From Verrucomicrobiota bacterium (GTDB lineage: Bacteria > Verrucomicrobiota > Verrucomicrobiia > CAIQCK01), in the NCBI GenBank assembly GCA_026397915.1, contig JAPLTX010000013.1, positions 1-40,394 of the forward strand: a stretch of 40,394 nucleotides of DNA. The letters run 5' to 3'. The position numbers and the translations under genes were made by a program. Shown here in pieces: positions 1-8,195 of the stretch. The first letter of the stretch is position 1; each line of letters begins with the position of its first letter. The notes beneath the pieces were generated by a model, which was not told the DNA's origin, did no database searches, and saw only the letters and a program-made list of their open reading frames with translations.

Positions 1-258
1 CTCGAACTCCGGCACGGGGCCGCCGCCGCCCGAGCGGGACCATTTGCCGCTGCGCAACACGTCGAGCACCTGCGCCTCCCATTCCTGCCGCCACTCCGGC
101 CACTTCGGCCAGCCGCCCGTGTGGGCGGGCTTGCCGCCGAGGACGGCGGGTTTGCCGGCGTCGGCTGCGAAGACATTCGGGCCGCTACGCGCGCTGAGAG
201 CCACGGCACCGGCGGCGGCGGTTTGGATGAAGCTGCGGCGGGTGAGTTGGTTTTTCAT
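1..258 (-). CDS. DegT/DnrJ/EryC1 aminotransferase-like protein with Tat signal (partial, 5' end only)
   Basis: Only the first 86 codons lie in the window; the rest runs off the left edge. The start is the ATG at 258-256, preceded by an AAGGAAA ribosome site about 9 nt upstream. The protein opens with a twin-arginine export signal (TRRSFIQ) and an alanine-rich stretch ending near FAADAG. It then follows the same order as the complete paralogue at 425-1783, including GGKPAHTGGWP and LRSGKW. The aminotransferase core that would carry the PLP lysine lies outside the window, so activity cannot be judged here. The start lies 29 nt beyond the stop codon of a 3'-end relic (288-404), which fits a former tandem array transcribed leftwards. 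The family normally makes amino-sugars from keto-sugars with PLP. Confidence 0.85.
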   Translation of the reverse strand, partial: MKNQLTRRSFIQTAAAGAVALSARSGPNVFAADAGKPAVLGGKPAHTGGWPKWPEWRQEWEAQVLDVLRSGKWSRSGGGGPVPEFE

Positions 259-287
259 GGGAGTGATTTCCTTGGGTTCTCTATCGG

Positions 288-404
288 TCATGCCTTCTTT
301 GCCAACTCCGCGCTGTGAGTTTGGATTTTGCGGATGGCGTCGAGGATGTAGTCCATGACTCTCCGATCGGCCAAGAGCATATTCTGGCCAGTGCCTACGG
401 TTCC
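288..404 (-). pseudogene. 3'-end relic of a third DegT-family tandem copy
   Basis: Read on the minus strand, this stretch ends in an intact TGA (290-288). Its last 32 codons encode a peptide that matches the C-terminus of the complete neighbour at about 25 of 32 positions, including MLLADR and HSAELAKKA. At the DNA level, 291-386 aligns without gaps to 428-523, an offset of 137 bp. The similarity fades near 400, about 20 bp from the stop codon of the complete copy. No start codon or upstream coding region remains. The simplest reading is that a whole copy once stood between the two others and all but its tail was deleted, perhaps by recombination between repeats. Confidence 0.8.
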
Positions 405-424
405 AGATTTCAAACAGAAGTCTT

Positions 425-1783
425 CTATGCCTTCTTCGCCAACTCGGCGCTGTGGGCTTGGATCTTGCGGACGGCATCGAGGAGGTGGTCCATGGCGCTG
501 CGGTCGGCCAACAGCATGCTTTGATAGATCGCGACGGTCTCGGCGCAGGCGCGCGCGTTGCCCTTGAGATCCTTGAAGCTCTCGCGATACGCCTTGAGCC
601 GGTCGGCGCTCCAGAGGCGCTTGTAGCCGGTGGAGTTGATCGTCTCGTCGAAGATGCCGTCGTTATACTGCTCGCTGTAGCCGCCGCCGCAGGAGATGCC
701 CTCGGCGCCCATCGCGTGGCAGAACTGGCCTTTGGACAGGCCGTTGAATCCCTCCGGGTTGTAGCGCCACGGATAGAGGTGCCACACGGCGCGGCTGTTC
801 TCCGGCAGGCGCACGGGCGTGATGCCGGGGATTTGCGCGAGGCCGGCGGTGAGGTAGTCGGCGTTGGCGCGGCGAACCTCGGTCTCCTTGACGAGCTTGT
901 CTATTTGTTGCAGGAGGAGGGCGGCCTGGAAGTGCTGCATGCGGAAGTTGCCGCCGCGGGTGAAGAGGCCGCGGCCCTTGAACGTGCCGGTGGCGCGGCC
1001 GCAGTTGTGATACGCGAAGCAACGGTCGAGCAGCTCGTCGCTCATGCCGGTGACGGCGCCGCCTTCGCCGGCGGGGATGTGCTTGGAGTTCTGGAAACTG
1101 AACGCGCCCAGATCGCCGAGCGTGCCGCACTTGCGGCCTTTGTATTCGGCCAGCCACCCTTGGCAGGAGTCCTCGACGACGGCGAGCTTGTGTTTCCTGG
1201 CGATGGCGTTGATCGGGTCCATGTCGCAGGGCATGCCGTAGATGTGGACCGGCAGGATGGCCTTGGTGCGCTCGGTGATGCGGCACTCGATGGACTTCGG
1301 GTCCATCGTGAGCGTGGCCGGGTCGGTGTCGGCGAAGACGGGCAGTGCCTTGTGGGCGAGGATGGCGAAGTAGGTGGCGCTGAAGGTGAAAGGCGAGCAG
1401 ATGACTTCGTCACCCGCGTCCACGCCCATGACGTGGAGGCTGGTGATGAGCGCGGTGGTGCCGCTGGCCGTGGCGAGAGCGCGCTTGGCGCCGAGGAGCT
1501 TGGCCCACGCCTCTTCGAACTCAGGCACTTTGCCAGCACCGCCGCCCGCACGGCACCATTTGCCGCTGCGCAGCACGTCGAGAATTTGCGCTTCCCATTC
1601 CTGGTGCCAATTGGGCCAACCGGGCCAGCCGCCTTTGTGGGCGGGCGTGCCGCCGAGGAGCGCGGGTTTGGCGGCGTCGGCCGCGAAGACGTTCGGCCCG
1701 CTGCGGGCGCTGAGCCAGGTGAGAGCGGCGGAGCTTGCGGCGGCGGACTGGATGAAGTTGCGGCGGGTGATTTGGTTTTTCAT
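425..1783 (-). CDS. DegT/DnrJ/EryC1 family PLP-dependent aminotransferase-like protein, Tat-exported
   Basis: The predicted protein has 452 residues. The start is ATG 1783-1781, because the twin-arginine signal (TRRNFIQ, residues 6-12) begins there and an AAGGAAC ribosome site lies just upstream. The frame stays open to 1930, but that part is low-complexity and unlikely to be translated. A DegT-type fold-I core follows. Visible are SGTTAL near 108, the cofactor-pocket VVEDSCQ near 202, and the PLP lysine in SFQNSKHIPAGEGG (K234). The family transfers amino groups to keto-sugars, usually in the cytoplasm. A Tat signal on such an enzyme is odd and implies that the folded, cofactor-loaded protein is exported. 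A small hairpin (1811-1829) sits in the 5' leader. It is paralogous to the partial gene at 1-258 and the relic at 288-404. The sugar substrate is unknown. Confidence 0.9.
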   Translation of the reverse strand: MKNQITRRNFIQSAAASSAALTWLSARSGPNVFAADAAKPALLGGTPAHKGGWPGWPNWHQEWEAQILDVLRSGKWCRAGGGAGKVPEFEEAWAKLLGAKRALATASGTTALITSLHVMGVDAGDEVICSPFTFSATYFAILAHKALPVFADTDPATLTMDPKSIECRITERTKAILPVHIYGMPCDMDPINAIARKHKLAVVEDSCQGWLAEYKGRKCGTLGDLGAFSFQNSKHIPAGEGGAVTGMSDELLDRCFAYHNCGRATGTFKGRGLFTRGGNFRMQHFQAALLLQQIDKLVKETEVRRANADYLTAGLAQIPGITPVRLPENSRAVWHLYPWRYNPEGFNGLSKGQFCHAMGAEGISCGGGYSEQYNDGIFDETINSTGYKRLWSADRLKAYRESFKDLKGNARACAETVAIYQSMLLADRSAMDHLLDAVRKIQAHSAELAKKA

Positions 1784-1975
1784 GGGAGTGGGTTCCTTAA
1801 AGATAGCAGTCATCACTCTTCGCGTGATGGTTTCCTCTGGTGATGTCCATTGCGACCTTGGCGGCAGTGTAGCTCTTGCCGTGCGCGACACAACAGCAAA
1901 GTCAGCAAAGTCACGGGTTACCCACTTCAAATCAGAGCCGCAAGCGTGAAGTGATTCCGAATCGCGACGACTGGT

Positions 1976-3799
1976 TCAACGCCGCGGGATCACCGGCAGC
2001 ACCACATGCGACGGATACTCAACGGTGTGCATGATCTTCTGTTCGGCCACGACGGAGTTGGTTTCGAGACCGATGTTGTCCGCGCCGGTGTTGAGGTTCC
2101 GCAGGTAGTAGGGGAAGTAGCTGCTCGAAATCTCGACGCGAATGCGATGGCCCTTCTCAAAGACGTTGCCGGTGGCCCGCCAGAATTCGATCGTGTATTC
2201 GTAAACCCGGTTCGGCTCGATGACGCTCAGCTTGTCCGGGTTGAAGGCCCCGCCGCGCTTGGGGTCGCGGTGGCGTGCGCGCATGATGCCTTCGCAGAGC
2301 ATGGCAGAGTAGCCGTCCGGTCGCACATCCACAAGCCGCACCATCCAGTCCGTGTCGCGGGCGGAGGTAGCGGCGTAGAGTCTGGCCGTGATCGGGCCGG
2401 TGACCTCGACCTCCTCGTCCAGCGGCGGCGTGGTATAGACGAGCACGTCCGGTCCGCTGGAAGACTTGCGCGTGTCGGCCGCACCGTCCTCCAAGTGGCC
2501 GCCGGTGAATGGCGAGCGGGTCGGTTTGGCGGGATCGTAGGTGTAGGTGTCGAACTCCGCCGCTCCGGATGGCGACGTGCTCAGCAAACCGTTACCGTTG
2601 ATCGAGTTCGCTTGGCCGCCGCTGTGCAGGAAATACTTCGTCCAGCGCGTCTGCGGCAGCGGCCAGTCCTGCTCGGCATGCCAGCGGTTGCGGCCCATCA
2701 CGAAGACGTGCACGGGCGGATCGTCGGTCACGCCGTTGGCGACTCCTTTCAGGTAATGGTCGAACCAACGGCAGACGTAACCGTCCCAGTTGATGATGGC
2801 ATCGGCACCGTAGTCGAACGCGCCCAGTTTACGGCTGGTGTTGATGATGTGCTGCCACGGACCGATGACCATTCGCGGCCGGCGAGACTCGGCGGTCGCG
2901 CCGTGCTTTTTCATCGCCGAGTAGTTCATCGGCGAGCCGGGGAAATCGGCGTCGAACCATCCGGTCACGGCAAGCGACGGCACCCGGACCTTCGCATAGG
3001 ACTGCGGCGTCTGGTAGGCGATGCCGCGCCAATACGGGTCGCTGGCCACGTTGCCGCGGATCCATTTCTCGAACCACGGCGAGTCGAGCGCCCCGCGGAG
3101 TTCGTTCAGCTTGAGGTAGGGCAACTGCATGTAGTCGTTCGTTCGCCGGTCGGCTGCCGCGAATCCGCCGTAAGGACCGGTGCCCAAGATTTGTCCCACG
3201 CGCCCGGCCATGTTCCCGGCCCAGTCCAGCATCACGCCCACGAGCACGCCGTTCTGATAGGGGACGTTGTAGAACTGATCCGGCGGCGCAACTTCCGGCA
3301 CGATCGCCCGCAACGACGGCGGCGCCTGCGTGGCGGTCCACCATTGCGCCCAGCCCATGTAGGAGAGGCCCATCATCCCGATCTTGCCGTCGCACCACGG
3401 CTGCGCTGCCAGCCACTCGACCAGGTCATAGCCGTCGGTCTTGTGTTTCGGATCGAACGGGTCCCACACGCCTTCCGAATCGAAACGGCCGCGCGAGTCC
3501 GCCACCGCCACCGCGTAGCCCCGCTGCGCGAACCAACTGCCCCGCTTCTGATAGCCGGGGTTGTTGCTATAGGGCGTGATGATCAGGATCGCGGGAAACC
3601 GCCCGTCAGCCTTCGGTTGAAACACATCCACCGAGAGCCGCACACCGTCCCGCATCGCCGCCTTGTGTCCCCGAGTGGCCTTCACCTCGAACTGCTCCGC
3701 CGAGTATTTCCCCGGATCGGGTGCCTGGCCGTGTGACTGCGCGGCGTAACAGGCCCACCCGAAAAAGACGATGACAGCCAACGTGCGGTTCGTTTTCAT
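1976..3799 (-). CDS. secreted CocE/NonD family hydrolase (alpha/beta hydrolase plus X-Pro peptidase C-terminal domain)
   Basis: The predicted protein has 607 residues and a Sec-type signal peptide (first about 24 residues, ending near SHGQA). The N-terminal half is an S15/CocE-type alpha/beta hydrolase. It has DGVRLSVDV near residue 51, DSRGRFDSEG near 101, and the nucleophile elbow GLSYMG with Ser146. A GWFD segment and GPWQH supply plausible Asp and His of the triad. The C-terminal half resembles the jelly-roll PepX_C domain (VTGPITARLYAATSARDTDW). Members cleave esters, amides or acyl-peptide bonds, and the substrate cannot be read from sequence. The start is only 13 nt after the stop of the upstream sulfatase gene on the same strand, so the two are probably co-transcribed and jointly exported. 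Confidence 0.93.
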   Translation of the reverse strand: MKTNRTLAVIVFFGWACYAAQSHGQAPDPGKYSAEQFEVKATRGHKAAMRDGVRLSVDVFQPKADGRFPAILIITPYSNNPGYQKRGSWFAQRGYAVAVADSRGRFDSEGVWDPFDPKHKTDGYDLVEWLAAQPWCDGKIGMMGLSYMGWAQWWTATQAPPSLRAIVPEVAPPDQFYNVPYQNGVLVGVMLDWAGNMAGRVGQILGTGPYGGFAAADRRTNDYMQLPYLKLNELRGALDSPWFEKWIRGNVASDPYWRGIAYQTPQSYAKVRVPSLAVTGWFDADFPGSPMNYSAMKKHGATAESRRPRMVIGPWQHIINTSRKLGAFDYGADAIINWDGYVCRWFDHYLKGVANGVTDDPPVHVFVMGRNRWHAEQDWPLPQTRWTKYFLHSGGQANSINGNGLLSTSPSGAAEFDTYTYDPAKPTRSPFTGGHLEDGAADTRKSSSGPDVLVYTTPPLDEEVEVTGPITARLYAATSARDTDWMVRLVDVRPDGYSAMLCEGIMRARHRDPKRGGAFNPDKLSVIEPNRVYEYTIEFWRATGNVFEKGHRIRVEISSSYFPYYLRNLNTGADNIGLETNSVVAEQKIMHTVEYPSHVVLPVIPRR

Positions 3800-3812
3800 A
3801 GAGTGACGACGC

Positions 3813-5306
3813 TCACTTCACTGCTTCGGCTAGCTTGCCCGGCTCGCGCACACCGCTGCCTTTGCGCTTGGTCAGCGTGTCACCAAGGTCGGCGCGCATT
3901 TTCTCGGCGAACGCCTCCAGCCGTTTTACGACATCGGGATGGTCGGCGATGACGTTCTTGGCCTCGCCGATGTCGGTCTGGAGATCGTAAAGCTCCGGTT
4001 GCTCAAGTTTGCGCCACTCGTATTTGGCCGGGATACCATCCTTGCCGCCGGGCCGGCCGCCGAGCGTCCAGTAGGTGTGCGGCAATTGCAGCTTCCAGCG
4101 TCCATCGCCGGTCCCCACACTCTGCAACTGATTGTTCGCGTAGTAGAACGCGTAGGCCTCGTGCGGATTCTTCGCGCCTTTCCTGTCCGCGATGACCGGC
4201 CACACGTCGAGGCCATCAATCTTGTGCTTCGGCAACTGCGCGCCGATAAGCTTCGCGATGGTCGGCAGCAGATCTATCGTCATCAGCATCGCGTCGCTCG
4301 ACTTGCCGGCGGCGAGCTTCCCCGGCCAGCGCATGATGCACGGCACGCGGGTGCCGCCTTCCCATTCGGTGCCTTTGCCCTCGCGCAACGGCCCGGCCGA
4401 ACCGGCGTGGTCCCCGTAGGAGAGCCACGGCCCGTTGTCGCTGGTGAAGATGACCCAAGTGTTGTCAGCAACGCCGCAACGCTTCAGCGCGTCGAGCACC
4501 TGGCCGACCGACCAGTCAATCTCCGAGATCACGTCGCCGAACAGGCCGCGCTCGGTCTTGCCGCGGAACTTGTCACTGACGTGCAACGGCACGTGCGGCA
4601 TCGAGTGCGCGAGGTAGAAGAAAAACGGCCGGTCCTTGTTCTTCTCGATGAACCGGACCGCGCGCTCGGTGTATTGCGTGGTGAGTTGCTCCTGATCCTT
4701 GTGGTCGAGGCCGACCTTGATGGCTTTGTCTCCTTCGATGAGCGGCAGCGGCGGCCACGCGCCCGGCTTGGTTTCCGGATGCAGCGGCCACATGTCGTTG
4801 GAGTAAGGCAGGCCGAGATACTCGTCGAAGCCGTGGTGCGTTGGCAGGAACCGCGGGTGATGGCCGAGGTGCCATTTTCCTGCCATGCCCGTCGCGTAGC
4901 CCTTTTGCTTCACAACCTGTGCAATCGTCATTTCGCTGTCGGCGATGCCGTGGTTGGTTTTCGGCACAAGCGCGCCGTGAATGCCAATACGATTGGGGTA
5001 GCAACCCGTCATCAAACCCGCCCGTGAAGCCGAACAGACGGCCTGCGGGACGTGGAAGTTGGTGAAGCGAACGCCCTGCGTCGCCATGCCATCAAGGTGC
5101 GGCGTGGCGTAACCCTTCGCGCCAAAGCACCCGACGTCCGCGTAGCCCATGTCATCGCAGAAGATGATGACGATGTTGGGCAGTCGTTTGGCGGAGTCTG
5201 CCGCCGCGCACAGGACCGCAGAGCACAGCGACGCTGTTGCCACGACAGTCCAGAGGATGGAGCGGAAACAGTGAGCAAACATACGAACAAGAGTTCTGGT
5301 CATCAT
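3813..5306 (-). CDS. secreted arylsulfatase (type I, formylglycine-dependent)
   Basis: The predicted protein has 497 residues. After a hydrophobic signal segment (about residues 14-36) the sulfatase core begins with PNIVIIFCDDMGYADVG, whose Asp pair (51-52) binds calcium in this family. The modification site is CSASRAGLMTG, with Cys91 in the C-x-A-x-R form that is oxidised to formylglycine. GKWHLGHH and FTSDNGPW are further family motifs. The role is removal of sulfate esters from a carbohydrate or phenol in the periplasm or outside. ATG 5306 or the adjacent ATG 5303 is the start; an AAGGA site lies 10-13 nt upstream. It probably forms an operon with the CocE hydrolase downstream (13 nt gap). 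The FGE-fold protein at 31831 lacks the catalytic cysteines, so the maturing enzyme is presumably elsewhere. Confidence 0.95.
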   Translation of the reverse strand: MMTRTLVRMFAHCFRSILWTVVATASLCSAVLCAAADSAKRLPNIVIIFCDDMGYADVGCFGAKGYATPHLDGMATQGVRFTNFHVPQAVCSASRAGLMTGCYPNRIGIHGALVPKTNHGIADSEMTIAQVVKQKGYATGMAGKWHLGHHPRFLPTHHGFDEYLGLPYSNDMWPLHPETKPGAWPPLPLIEGDKAIKVGLDHKDQEQLTTQYTERAVRFIEKNKDRPFFFYLAHSMPHVPLHVSDKFRGKTERGLFGDVISEIDWSVGQVLDALKRCGVADNTWVIFTSDNGPWLSYGDHAGSAGPLREGKGTEWEGGTRVPCIMRWPGKLAAGKSSDAMLMTIDLLPTIAKLIGAQLPKHKIDGLDVWPVIADRKGAKNPHEAYAFYYANNQLQSVGTGDGRWKLQLPHTYWTLGGRPGGKDGIPAKYEWRKLEQPELYDLQTDIGEAKNVIADHPDVVKRLEAFAEKMRADLGDTLTKRKGSGVREPGKLAEAVK

Positions 5307-5444
5307 GATGATGGTTTCCTTCTTGCCGCCATACTACCGCGGGTGCCGGCTTCGTCCACACCAAATCTCCCGAGAGCACCCTGTGCTTGAAGCTGGATTC
5401 CGTCGGAGTTGGATGATAAGAGTCGCGCGGTCGGAGGCGTCATT

Positions 5445-6398
5445 ATGAAACTGATTCGCTCGTTGCTGGTCCCGTTGGGTGTGGTTCTCCTCCTCTGCTT
5501 CGCCGGAAACGCCGGCGCGGCTGACGGGAAAAAGAAAATCGTCTTCCTCGCCGGCGCCGGTAGTCACGGCTTCGGCTCGCACGCGCACAATGCCGGCTGT
5601 CAGCTCCTCGCAAAGGCGCTGAACGAGGCGATGCCCGACAAGCTTTGCGCCGTCGTCTCGCGCGGCTGGCCGTCCGACGCGGCGATGCTCGACGGCGCCG
5701 ATGCCATTGTCATCTACTGCGACGGCGGCCGGCTGCTCAACGAGCACATCTCCGAACTCGATGCGCTGATGAAGAAAGGCGCGGGTCTCGCATGCCTCCA
5801 CTACACGGTGGACCCCGGCAAGAAGGAAACGATGGATAAGATGCGCGATTGGATCGGCGGCTGTTACGAACAGCACTGGTCCATCAATCCATCGTGGATC
5901 GCGAAGTTCGACAAACTCCCGCAGCACGCGATCGCGCGCGGTGTGAAGCCGTTCCGGATTCACGACGAGTGGTATTGCCACATGCGGTTCCGCGAGAACA
6001 TGGACGGCATAACGCCGATCCTCAGCGCCGTGCCGCCCGACAGCACACGCAAGCGCCCCGACGGCCCGCATAGTGGCAATCCCGCCGTCCGTGCGCGCAT
6101 AGGCATGCCGGAAGACGTGGGCTGGGCTTATCAACGGCCCGACGGCGCGCGCGGCTTCGGCTTCACCGGTGGCCACGTCCACTGGAACTGGGCGCACAAC
6201 GATTTCCGCAAGGTCGTGCTCAACGCCATCGTCTGGATCGCGCGGTTGGAAGTTCCATCCGACGGCGTGCCATCGAAACAGCCAACGGTGGACGACCTCA
6301 TCGCAAACCAGGACAGCCCGATGCCGGGCAACTGGAACGCCGAACTGATCCAGCGGTTCATTGACGACTTCAACAAACCGTCCGAGCCGGCAAAATAA
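5445..6398 (+). CDS. secreted ThuA-domain (trehalose-utilisation-like) protein
   Basis: The predicted protein has 317 residues. ATG 5445 is chosen because GGAGG stands 7 nt upstream (5433-5437) and a clear signal peptide (LLVPLGVVLLLCFAGNAGAA) starts there; the frame reaches back to a TTG at 5409 without support. The rest is a ThuA-like flavodoxin-type fold with FLAGAGSHGFGSHAH near the N-terminus, a central GAGLACLHY segment and FGFTGGHVHWN near the C-terminus. ThuA proteins accompany carbohydrate-degradation genes in Verrucomicrobiota and Planctomycetota, but their biochemical role is poorly defined. The gene is divergent from the sulfatase, with about 138 bp between the starts, so a shared control region is plausible although I saw no clear promoter boxes. 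Confidence 0.9.
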   Translation: MKLIRSLLVPLGVVLLLCFAGNAGAADGKKKIVFLAGAGSHGFGSHAHNAGCQLLAKALNEAMPDKLCAVVSRGWPSDAAMLDGADAIVIYCDGGRLLNEHISELDALMKKGAGLACLHYTVDPGKKETMDKMRDWIGGCYEQHWSINPSWIAKFDKLPQHAIARGVKPFRIHDEWYCHMRFRENMDGITPILSAVPPDSTRKRPDGPHSGNPAVRARIGMPEDVGWAYQRPDGARGFGFTGGHVHWNWAHNDFRKVVLNAIVWIARLEVPSDGVPSKQPTVDDLIANQDSPMPGNWNAELIQRFIDDFNKPSEPAK

Positions 6399-6420
6399 CC
6401 GCGCGGAGTTCGCCGTCGCC

Positions 6421-7059
6421 TCAGTTTGCGTTGTTGCGCAGCAGCCCCAACTCCGACAGCACCGTCCTCACCTCTCCTACACCTTGCGAACGATGAGCGG
6501 TGAAACCCAGAAGCTTCGCCGCCTCCACGCACTCCGGGTTATCGTCGAAAAAAAGGATGTGCTCCGGTCTGGTTCCGAGGTCGCGAACCACGTGGTTGAA
6601 CGATTCCCGGTCGGGCTTCATCAAACCGATCTCGTGCGACAAGTAGCACCGGTGAAACTTCTCCGGCAGTTTTGTCTCCTCGCGGAGCCTGTTCCAGTGC
6701 AGTTCGTTGTTGTTGCTGAGGCACGCGAGAAGAAAGTGCGGCTTGAGCGCATCCAGCAGGTCGAGCGCACCATCCATCGGCCCGCGGTCCCAGCTCACAA
6801 ACTGCCGCAGGAAAACGTCCGGCGCCATTGTGAGGCCTAGCTCGGCGACGGCACGGTGAGCGAACTCCTCCGCGCCGCACTTGCCGGTCTCGAACTTGCG
6901 AACCGACGGCGACGTGAGCCAGAAGCGACGCGCGCCCTCCTTGTCCAGTTTGTTGCCGGCCAGGGCGATCAGCGGCGCGATGCCGTCGAACTCCACGAGC
7001 ACGCCGCCCAGATCGAAGAGGATCACTTGAATCGTGTGGTTCACAATGAGTTCGTTCAT
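6421..7059 (-). CDS. HAD-superfamily (IA) hydrolase, YihX-like
   Basis: The predicted protein has 212 residues with no signal peptide, so it is likely cytoplasmic. HAD motifs appear in order: FDLGGVLV with nucleophile Asp16, LACLSNNNE (motif II Ser), KPDRESF (motif III Lys) and ILFFDDNPECVEAA (motif IV acidic pair). The Asp expected two residues after the nucleophile is Gly (D-L-G). The same arrangement occurs in YihX-type sugar-phosphate phosphatases, so it is not evidence of inactivity. The substrate is unknown, with glucose 1-phosphate-like sugars possible by analogy. It converges with the ThuA gene (22 nt between stops) and lies 45 nt downstream of the TPR-metallopeptidase gene on the same strand. 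Confidence 0.9.
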   Translation of the reverse strand: MNELIVNHTIQVILFDLGGVLVEFDGIAPLIALAGNKLDKEGARRFWLTSPSVRKFETGKCGAEEFAHRAVAELGLTMAPDVFLRQFVSWDRGPMDGALDLLDALKPHFLLACLSNNNELHWNRLREETKLPEKFHRCYLSHEIGLMKPDRESFNHVVRDLGTRPEHILFFDDNPECVEAAKLLGFTAHRSQGVGEVRTVLSELGLLRNNAN

Positions 7060-7104
7060 TTCAACGGCGGGTCGGCTTGGGTCGGAGCGGGCAGACGCCT
7101 GTTC

Positions 7105-8112
7105 CTACTCCAATCCGCGCTCCCTCAGTTCGTCCTCGTTCAGGCCGAGATAGTGGCCGATTTCGTGGAGCAGAGTCGTGCGGATTTCGACTTCGAGTTC
7201 TTCGCGGTCGGCAACGACCTTCTCCAGGTTTTTGCGGAAGATCATGATGGCGGTCGGCACGGGCTGGCGTTCGTTGTGCGTGTTGCCGGTGAACAAACCG
7301 AGGATTTGCGGGCCGAGTGTTGGGTTTTCCATCACGAACTCGCGCGTCGGAAAATCGTCCACGATCACCGGCACGTCGTGGATGGCGTCGCGGAAATCGT
7401 CCGGCAGTTCCGCCAGCGTCCGCAGCGCGATGCGCTCGGCATCTTTCGCCGAAATGGGCACCGGCAGCGGGAAATCCTCCGGATCCAGTTCGTGCGCCCG
7501 CTCGAACGCCCGGCGCGTGGCGGCCTCGTCGCCAAGCTTCTCGACCACCAGACCGTAGTCCCACCAAATGCCAGGATCGTCGCTGTCGAGTTGCAGGCAT
7601 TTCTCGTGGACGAGCTTCGATTTTTCGTAATGGCCGCTCTCAAAAAGCACGTGTGCTTTCCAGCTCAGTAGTTCGATGTCGCCGGGCGCGTCGCGCAACG
7701 CGGTGTCGAGCAGGGCCAGCGCCTTGGCGTCGTTGCCAAGGCGAAAGTGCGCCTTGGCGGCGAAATAACACGCGTCGCGCACGTCGTTTCGTTTGAGTTT
7801 GCGGCGGCTGAGGTCCTCGCAAATGGCGACCGTTTCCTGATGGCGTTCAAGCACGTCGGTGAGCAGCGCGGCGCGGTTGATAGCGATGCCGGCGTTTTCG
7901 GGGTCACACTTCTGCGCGGTGTTCAGCGCCTGGAGCGCGTCACGGTGGCGCTCCATCGCCCAGAGGCTCAAACCGAGTCCCTCGTAGCCTTCGGGCGCGT
8001 CCGGCTCCATCTCGATGTGTTTCCGATAAAGCTCCATGGACTTCTCGAACTGGCCGGCGTCGTAGGCGGCGTCGGCGCGTTCGAGGTAGCCTGGTTCGCG
8101 CGGCATGATCAT
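7105..8112 (-). CDS. TPR-repeat protein with C-terminal minimal zinc metallopeptidase domain
   Basis: The predicted protein has 335 residues from ATG 8112 (ATG 8106 is equally possible; the frame extends to 8208 without support). Residues from about 8 to 215 form tandem TPR-like helical pairs (AYDAGQFEKSMELYRKHIEMEP, then GLGLSLWAMERHRDALQAL and others). The C-terminal 110 residues carry the zincin signature LLHEIGHYLGLNEDEL, with two His ligands and the catalytic Glu in HEIGH. This matches the small metallopeptidase-like family formerly called DUF1025 (PF06262). No signal peptide is visible, so it is probably cytoplasmic. The TPR part may present protein partners to the peptidase. Its 5' end faces the divergent pseudouridine synthase gene 83 bp away. 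Function is inferred from domains only. Confidence 0.85.
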   Translation of the reverse strand: MIMPREPGYLERADAAYDAGQFEKSMELYRKHIEMEPDAPEGYEGLGLSLWAMERHRDALQALNTAQKCDPENAGIAINRAALLTDVLERHQETVAICEDLSRRKLKRNDVRDACYFAAKAHFRLGNDAKALALLDTALRDAPGDIELLSWKAHVLFESGHYEKSKLVHEKCLQLDSDDPGIWWDYGLVVEKLGDEAATRRAFERAHELDPEDFPLPVPISAKDAERIALRTLAELPDDFRDAIHDVPVIVDDFPTREFVMENPTLGPQILGLFTGNTHNERQPVPTAIMIFRKNLEKVVADREELEVEIRTTLLHEIGHYLGLNEDELRERGLE

Positions 8113-8195
8113 ACGTCTTGCTCGTTCCTGTTTTGTTCCATAACGTGGGCTGGAGAATCTAGGACAACGGTTTTGTGACTGCAAGATGAGACGCG

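Noticed and set aside
1811..1829. Hairpin CATCAC/GTGATG upstream of the DegT gene as a riboswitch or operator
   Set aside because: Only a 6-bp stem is present with no conserved riboswitch elements, so nothing beyond a simple hairpin can be claimed.
452..1843. Long plus-strand open frame (463 codons) opposite the DegT gene
   Set aside because: It is an antisense shadow caused by high GC at third positions. It shows no domain, ribosome site or signal, while the minus frame has a Tat signal and PLP motifs.
2006..3736. Long plus-strand open frame (576 codons) opposite the CocE hydrolase
   Set aside because: Composition is Arg/Val/His-rich with no recognisable motif. The opposite strand has the catalytic triad and a signal peptide.
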